Below, piece by piece: positions 1-9,300 of a stretch of 64,000 bases of DNA. The stretch is from Anthopleura xanthogrammica (lineage: Eukaryota; Cnidaria; Anthozoa; Actiniaria; Actiniidae). The notes below the pieces were generated by a model. It worked only from the letters and a program-made list of their open reading frames with translations. It was not told the DNA's origin and ran no database searches. Each line of letters starts with the position of its first letter. Within the stretch, counting starts at the first letter, position 1. Location of the stretch: the NCBI GenBank assembly GCA_964019055.1, contig OZ025221.1:9885106-9949105 (forward strand), written 5' to 3'. The translations under genes were made by a program, and so were the position numbers.

Positions 1-64
1 GACGATATCTAATCAACCAAGGACAATGGGCAAATCACTATTTATCCAATCAATGCAAAGTCAG

Positions 65-170
65 AAGAACGCGTCCTTACAAATTCTGGCGTGACATTAG
101 CTTGTGTAACGCAATAGTTTATGTCACGCAATGGATCATGTCACGCAATAGCTTCTTTGACGCTACAACA
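65..170. repeat. TCACGCAATAG short repeat in gene A intron 15
   Basis: GTAACGCAATAG, GTCACGCAATGG and GTCACGCAATAG in a row. The GTCACGCAA word recurs in gene B intron 22. Confidence 0.5.
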
Positions 171-185
171 TTTATTTCCTCTTAC

Positions 186-335
186 ACTTTTGTTCCATGT
201 AGTCGCCGCTGAATGGACCTTCTCTGGTGTGAAACTCTTGCAACATGATGCCAAAACTGTACACATCACCCTTCTGGGTTCCTTTGGCGGGACGAATCGG
301 CAACCTCAGGATTTCTGGAGCAACCCACAACAAAT
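186..335 (-). CDS. Gene A exon 15: kinase-homology domain (last exon inside window)
   Basis: [27 protein letters not shown] and HTREGP. It is 150 nt long like gene B exon 15 and ends in phase 1 at GTAAGA. The next exon would lie left of base 1. Confidence 0.94.
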
Positions 336-3300
336 CTAAAGAACGTACATTTAAAAAGTAGTAGTGGTATGTAGTACTCGTTTTATTACAAATGACCACC
401 GCCACCACCGTTATCAGGAGCATCATCTTTATCATCACTGACTATCAAATTCAAAATCAGCTTTACTACCACCACCATCACGTGCACCATCCTCATCCTC
501 ATCATCACCTCTACCACCTTTGCTGTCAACACTATATTGTTCAGTAGTATATATATTCCCTATTATGTCACAATCACCCCATTGTATTCGTCAGTATCAT
601 CATGAAGACCCAAGATCTCTCCTGAACCTCACAAACAGTGGATTCCACATCCTATTTAAAAGTCTTTATGCTCGTACCTTGCCAGTTAATCTCTGTGTTG
701 ATCTTCCTCGCCCGTGCTCTAATCGTTGGTAACCCATAATCCGTGATTTTCAAAACCCATCGACTATCGACGAGGCAGTTGGAAGACTTTAGGTTTCCAT
801 GGGAACGGAGGTCCGAATTATGAATATATTCCATTCCCTGTACAACACAACAAACAAATTACAATTAGGTCTCTAGTAAATTTAAGGGGGCTCTAAACTG
901 TGTATCGTTACCTTGACAACATCCGAAACAAGAGACGCTATGAAGACGATATCGAGTTTTACTTCTTCGTTCTCTAAAATATCCTATGGAGATACGACAT
1001 TAATAATGTTATCACCATGGTAACCATGTTGCCATAACAACAAGGAGCATTGGTAAATTACCTGTAGACTTCCTCTAGAACAGTACTGCATGACGATGCA
1101 AATGTTGGGTGGACCTATGCAGACTCCTAGGAATTGATTTATGTTATCGTGTCGTATATCACGCATCTATTGATTAAACAATAGCTTATATCAATAAATA
1201 ATAAATAAATAATAATAATAGTAATAATAATGATAAAAATAATCGCGGTTATTGGCATTCCAAATATAGGAGTGTATCACATGATTAGCAACAGGACGCA
1301 AAAGCCAAAGACGACGGCGCAAGCGCATTTTTTTGTACGTGCGCCGTTTCCAACTATCTTGGTTGACGTCCTCCACAGGACGTGAAAACGCTGTGAATGG
1401 CGTCCTGTCGAGGACGTCAACAACGTTGAGGACGGCGCGCGCACAAACTCATGCGCTGAAAGGATGCGCATGAGCAGTGGCCATTAAAGTCCTAAACACT
1501 GGATTCAGATGTTATACCTGTTTCGCCTCCAACAAAACCTGTCTGTTAAGATCGATAGTACGGATCGGAAGACGTGTTACAGTTACAACGTTGCACTGCG
1601 AAGACAAGAACATTGGCCACTTTATAATACTCGTAATAATTAAAGTTACACTATTACGTGCCCAAGCCCCAAGCTACGATTATACTCTCGGTGCGAATTC
1701 CCGTGTTTCACTGATCAACGTATTAATAAACTAGCATAAAAAAAAATTATTATTATTATAATGAGGAGTTCTTATATAAACCCCTTGCACGTGACGTCAG
1801 AGCAGTTCAATTTGGAAGGCAAAACAAAAGAATTTCAATCTCCTGAGGATTGGAACCTATTGTTTTGCCCTCCAAATTGAACTGCATTCCGACGTGTAGC
1901 GAGGGGTCTATAGCTTGTTTCAGAATGAGCCAAGTGCGCTTTACATTTTAATGACTTTACTGTACAAAAATAGTAGAAACATTTTTTCTGGATTAAGTTT
2001 CGCGGTAACAACCAGCCGCGATGCGGAGCAAATACATTTACAAAAATATCTATTAATACTACTAATATTATTCTAATATTATTACCTTGTAATGAGCTAC
2101 AGAAGTTAATTTTTCGCCGTCTATAGGGTAATCTATCAGTGGTAAGATCTCACCCTCATCTGTCAGCCTCTGTGTACAAAAAAAATTAGCGAGTTAGAAA
2201 CTTCTTTTTTCGATTTCCAGGCTCGATATCATGTGTGAGTCAGAGTTTGTTAGGTCTCTATTGGTTAGAGGGTTTTTCTCTAGGTTCTCAGGCTTTCCTC
2301 TCTCCGCAAAACCTAACACGCTAAATTTTAATTCTATCTGTGAGGTTAGCCGTGTCCTGACTTTGATCAACCCAGAGGTTGTTTCAGGGTTGGATCTGTG
2401 AGTTAGCCATGCCCTGACTTAGATCAGCCCAGAGGTTGTTTCAGGGTTTGATATGTGAGTTAGTCGTGCTCTGACTTAGATCAGCCCAGAGGTTATTTCA
2501 CGGTATTAATAAAATTTGAAGGTTTTCCCCTCTATCTGGTTAGATAAGGTATAACTTCAGGTGACTTACCATTAGACTGCTTGCTAGCGACGCCTCGGAT
2601 CGTCTTCGTCGTCCTTGATCAAAAAACAGGTCGTTGTATTCGATCTTCCATAATCTACTGTTAAGCTCTCTCTCTACTTTATAATGCCTGAGATAATCAG
2701 AAATAATAAATTAATAAAAGATTGATAATAGCCAATATATAAAAGACCAATATATCAAAAACGTCATGAATAAAACAAAATAACTGCAGTTATAAAAATA
2801 ATAATAATAATAATAATAAATATAATAAAAGTAATTATTTTTTAGTATTAATTCTTTTTTTTTAGATTCTATAAATCATAAATTATTATTATTATTATTA
2901 AAAAAAAAAAAAAAAAGAAAAATAACTGCAGTTATAAAAATAATAATAATAATAATAATAAATATAATAAAAGTAATTATTTTTTAGTATTAATTCTTTT
3001 TTTTTAGATTCTATAAATCATAAATTATTATTATTATTATTAAAAAAAAAAAAAAAAAGAAAAATAACTGCAGTTATAAAAATAATAATAATAATAATAA
3101 TGAATATAATAAAAGTAATTATTTTTTAGTATTAATTCTTTTTTTTTAGATTCTATAAATCATAAATTATTATTATTATTATTAAAAAAAAAAAAAAAAA
3201 GAAAAATAACTGCAGTTATAAAAATAATAATAATAATAATAATGAATATAATAAAAGTAATTATTTTTTAGTATTAATTCTTTTTTTTTAGATTCTATAA

Positions 3301-6300
3301 ATCATAAATTATTATTATTATTATTAAAAAAAAAAAAAAAAAGAAAAATAACTGCAGTTATAAAAATAATAATAATAATAATAATGAATATAATAAAAGT
3401 AATTATTTTTTAGTATTAATTCTTTTTTTTTAGATTCTATAAATCATAAATTATTATTATTATTATTAAAAAAAAAAAAAAAAAGAAAAATAACTGCAGT
3501 TATAAAAATAATAATAATAATAATAATGAATATAATAAAAGTAATTATTTTTTAGTATTAATTCTTTTTTTTTAGATTCTATAAATCATAAATTATTATT
3601 ATTATTATTAAAAAAAAAAAAAAAAAGAAAAATAACTGCAGTTATAAAAATAATAATAATAATAATAATGAATATAATAAAAGTAATTATTTTTTAGTAT
3701 TAATTCTTTTTTTTTAGATTCTATAAATCATAAATTATTATTATTATTATTAAAAAAAAAAAAAAAAAGAAAAATAACTGCAGTTATAAAAATAATAATA
3801 ATAATAATAATGAATATAATAAAAGTAATTATTTTTTAGTATTAATTCTTTTTTTTTAGATTCTATAAATCATAAATTATTATTATTATTATTAAAAAAA
3901 AAAAAAAAAAGAAAAATAACTGCAGTTATAAAAATAATAATAATAATAATAATGAATATAATAAAAGTAATTATTTTTTAGTATTAATTCTTTTTTTTTA
4001 GATTCTATAAATCATAAATTATTATTATTATTATTAAAAAAAAAAAAAAAAAGAAAAATAACTGCAGTTATAAAAATAATAATAATAATAATAATGAATA
4101 TAATAAAAGTAATTATTTTTTAGTATTAATTCTTTTTTTTTAGATTCTATAAATCATAAATTATTATTATTATTATTAAAAAAAAAAAAAAAAAGAAAAA
4201 TAACTGCAGTTATAAAAATAATAATAATAATAATAATGAATATAATAAAAGTAATTATAATAATAGTTTTAACAGAAATGAAAAAAATAATAATAAAACG
4301 AATAATATAAATAATAATGAATAAAAAATTATCATCCAGTAACAATAACAGTATTGCTAAAATACCTGAACAAGATGGCAATAAGTAGAACAGCCAGTAC
4401 TCCGAGCACCACAGAAATAGTAGTAATAATGATATGCGTGTTATCTAAATAATAATAAATAATAATAAGTGTATGTACAAGTATATTGGGTTTTTCGGGG
4501 GGAGGCGAGGGAATAACTTTCTTTAACACTGTCAGCATTCACCGATCCAACAGTAAGAGAAGTGGAAGGTGGTTCTGGGTTTTTCAAGCTCTTACGAACC
4601 TGTTTCCTCATCTTTGGTCGTGTTGCAAAGTTTGCCATCAAAACCACACCTCGGCATGTCTGGAGGAGGCCATTTCTTAAACCAATTGATTTTTTTACCC
4701 GGCGAAAAAACCAGTTCGATGTTGCCAGCAGGGTCACCTGATGGGATGAACGTTCCTACTTCATCCATGATCTCTGCAGACAACAGAACAATGACAGTTA
4801 CCATGGTCACCAACAACATGTTTACCGGCATCGTTATACGGCGTTTCCCCAAAAACTCGAATTATTTGTCCCACTGGGACTGGGCAATGCTTTTTGGGTA
4901 GACATTGGCCACAGTAACATATGAACAGAAAACATGGTAATATTTCGAAAAAGAATGCTGAGAACGTTAAACAAGTGGAGTAGAAGCTTAAGATGGATTA
5001 AGTTCGCTTAACTGATAATGCCAATCTCACATAACTTAATATTTTAACTGTTACTATGACTACCCCTATCAAAACTGTTACCATGACTACCAACACTAAT
5101 GTTACTACGACTACCAATACATCATCCTCACCTTTATCATTCTCAACTCGCATACTCTTAAGAGTCATATTATACTCCGCGTCACCATTCTGGTCCATAC
5201 GCACTTGATAACCTCGTATACCTATACGATAATATAATAATAATATTAATATTTATTGACTTATATTGCGCCAATATCAATATGCATTTTCATCGGCGCA
5301 TGTGGAGAAAGTACATCATTTTATCAGCTCGGAAAACAATTCAGTTTTGGAAGCTTTGTAAGGGGCTTTACTGTCAAACATTTTGTTCAATGGCCCAATG
5401 GCCGATCTTGTGGTACGCCATATTTTCAAAAATCCAAGAAGGTCCAATCGCACAAAGGTATTCATAATGGTTTCACAACCTGCACGTCATAAGATATGAC
5501 AGCAAACTTAACTGTCTAACATTATGTTCAGTGGCCCAATGACCGATCTCTGTGGTACGCAAGTTTCACAACCTGCACGCCAGAAGACATGACAGCAAAC
5601 TTACTATCAAACGTAATATTCAGCATCTGACGAAGTATTACAGATCCTTCGACTGGTAATCCTTTAGCCAGGGTCTTGTTAAGAGCGATAGCGAACTGGT
5701 ACACAGCGTCATACAAGAAGGCTGCGTATGCTGTGGGCTGAACAAATAATAACTGGTTAATTGGATTGCACATTCACGACGTGGAATGACGACATCAATC
5801 CTTTAAACCAATCCAAGCACGCGAGTCCACTGCTTAGAGCAGATTTCGTATAAGCGTGAAAAGTCACGGCAAACGACACGCTTACGGCGTGCGCGACGCG
5901 GCCACGGCACCGAATGTAGAATGCTTTCATACACGGCACTGACACGGTCACGGCAAGGCGCGGTCCGTGCCGTAAGTTTTTCATAGTCATACGAAAACTG
6001 CTCTTTCCGGTACTTGATTTTACACAGGCATATGGTATTTGCTCCATTCAAAATAACTCGCGCCTTTTAAGGATAAGATTGGATTGCTTCTCTTTCCACG
6101 CTGTTCTGAAGTTATTCAACACCTAAGCCGGGAATCAAGTGTGTGAGGTCACCGACGCTCTAATTTGGCTGTGTTTCACGAGCCACTTAAAATGACGATA
6201 TAAAGATGCCATGAGCATTTGTCTTGGAGTGCAATCTTGATCCTCCCCCCTTCCCCCAGAGGCAAGACCATCCAAGCCGCTAGAGAAAGGAAAGGCAATA

Positions 6301-9300
6301 TCTGCGAAGGTCTGCGTTTCCAGGCCAACAAACTAAGTCTGTCTAGACATCTGATAGATCAAGATCAACTGTATTTCTGATAACACAGTCATCCTTGACG
6401 CCGAAACAAAACTGCCTCGACTTCCCCCGAACTGTTAAGAAATATAAATAAACTGTGTTGCTAAAATAGATAGATACCTCAAATAAGCGCGTTGCGTTGA
6501 CATAGACATCACTGTTGAAGGGCTCCTTAGACGTCCATGCTCTTAAATCATTGACAAATTTATCGTATCTTTGACCTTTGGGCCTCTTAACTGTAATCAC
6601 TATGGCTGATTGTAGTTCTCTTTGTTTAAAATAGATCTCCCTTTTTGAGAAAAAAACAGAAAAGAACGTGACACTCAGCACGTCTTCTTTGGCTTGGATA
6701 TCGAGAACAAGGAACATAAAGCAAAGCAATACTTGAAATCTTAAGTGTTTTTGCTTTTATGAAAATGTTAGTGAAGTGAGGTTGAGAAGGGCAAAAGACG
6801 GTGAATGCACCGGCAAAAGGGTTTCAAAAGCACATATGGTAAACAATATAGCAAATGAAGTGAACAAAAAAAAAGCATATAGAAAATACATTAAAAACTC
6901 CTAGTTTAAAATAAGGGTCAAAGACATGGTTTTCAAGTATTCATCCCTCAGCAAAACCCGATATGCTAATTTCCATTTTGATTTGTAAGTTAGCCGTGTC
7001 CTGACTTTCATCAGCCCAGAGGTTGTTTCAGGGTTCAATCTGTGAATTAGCCGTGCGCTGACTTAGATCAGCCCAGAGGTTGTTTCAGGGTTCAATCTGT
7101 GAATTAGCCGTGCGCTGACTTAGATCAGCCCGGATGTTGTTTCAGGGTTTAATCTGTGAATTAGCCGAGCCCTGACGTTGATCAGCCCAGAGGTTGTTTT
7201 AGAGTATCGACAAAATATTGATGCTTATTATATATTCCCATTTCAATCGCATTGAGTGTTATTTCTTTCTCTATAGGGAACAAAGAATTCCATCCCAGCA
7301 TTACCGACCCTGCTTAGCAACGAGGCCTAGAACTACAGGTAACGTAGGTAATGGATGTATTGTACAAGGGCGGATCCAGGAATGTTTTAGAGGGAGGGGG
7401 TGGGGGAGGGGCAAACCGTATACTTAGCAAAACCGGTTGGCCCTTTTCACAACCATTTACTTACATATTAAGAATATATTTCTATATAAACTTTTATCGT
7501 CCTTGTAATGAACGGCAAAAGTAAATTCTAGGGTAAAACAATCAATTGAACCTCAGATATGACAGGGGGGTCTCCGAACCCTCCCCCTTGACCCTCCCCC
7601 TGTATCCACACTGTTGGATTGTATAGTATCAGTTTTGCTTACCGCATGGCGAGGTAGAACCATAATTTGTTGGTTTTTTCTCTAGCTGTGGCAACGACGG
7701 GTCTCATCTCTGATAGAATAAACACATAGTCTCCATTGATCATCCCAGTCTTGTTGGCTTGATATATCCCTTCCAATCCTATACGATATCCTGTCATCAT
7801 GATCACAACTGAAAAAATGGAAATCAAATGAAATTAAGTTCCATTCTAATCCCATATGAATGAATGAATGAATGAATGAATGAATGAATGAATGAATGAA
7901 TGAATGAATGAATAAATGAACGAATGAATGAACGATGGATGGATGGATGGATGGATGGATGGATGGATGGATGGATGGATGGATGGATGGATGGATGGAT
8001 GGATGGATGGATAATTAGGCGACCCTCTCTTCTTACTCGTATGAAGTTAAGTTTCCCTTTTTCACAGAATTAATTTTCAGTAGTACTCCACTCACTTCTT
8101 GCTTTTTTCTTAACATTCTTCATAACATTCTGGTATTCTTTTATATATATTTTCCTCTTCCATATCATAAATTCATCATATTTATCTTGGCTCTCGACGC
8201 TTGCCATGTATGTTACTTGAATTCCACGTTTCGCGAACTCTTTCCTCATGTAGTTAGCCATCATAATATATTTCTGAAGTCTTTCGTATACTATCGCTAC
8301 CCTGGACCAGTGAAATTTCTTGAAAATAGCTAAGTAAGTCGGGAGTATTTTTGTGTCCACAGAAAATGTCCTTGCAAACGTTGGGTATTCTGTCTTGTTG
8401 GAGAGTTCTGGACTGCTACACATCTGGATACGCGTGGAGAAAACGAAAAACAGTTATAAGGTTAGTAGGTTGGCCAAGGCACGATTACCGAGCAATTTTC
8501 TCTGGAATTTGTCTCACAACGGCGTTGCGACCCAAGTTGCATGGAGCAATTTGAAAAATGTTGCGAGACAAATTGCAGCAATTGTTGCAAAAAGGAGAAT
8601 TCGTTTTTAGTTCTGACAACGAATGCGTCTCCATCGCACCGTGTAAACCCTCTTGCGACTTGTGTCGCGCGCAACGCCTTTGAGAGACAAGTTGCAGAGA
8701 AAATTGCTCCTTGTAGTTGCAATGTTTCTGTGTCTAAGGATTCTGATTGGATGAAGAATGTTTTTTCTTATTGATGCACATGAAGGGCATTCTGGTATAG
8801 CTTGTGTACCACACAATACCGCACGGTCTGGCTGGTGGAGGCTTGTGCCAAGCCCAAGCATTCTGATCTCATCAACAACATTTTTTCTTTGATGGACGGC
8901 ACGAGGTGCGTTCATTCTCGTGGTGTAGCATTCTGTGTCCATGTATAATTATTTTTTGAATAATTTGTTACATTATCATTAATTTTTTATTATTATCATG
9001 TATATGTTGGAAGTATTGTAACAGCTGTTTAAATAACTAATGAATACTTGCAGTAGCAGGCAAACAGTGCCGGTAACCTCAGAAAAAAAACAAAAAAAAT
9101 TCTGGATTTTTTATTGTAGTCGGAATCTTCTTAAAATCGAAAACCATGAATAATTGAAAAATTGTCCTAATTTTCCTTAGAGCAAATTTTATAAAAATTA
9201 TCAAACAAACCCGGCTTGGGTAATCTAAAAAAGCATTTTAAAAGAGACGAGACGAAAACATGTCTGATCACATTATCGGCGTTTAACGTTGACCCAGCGG

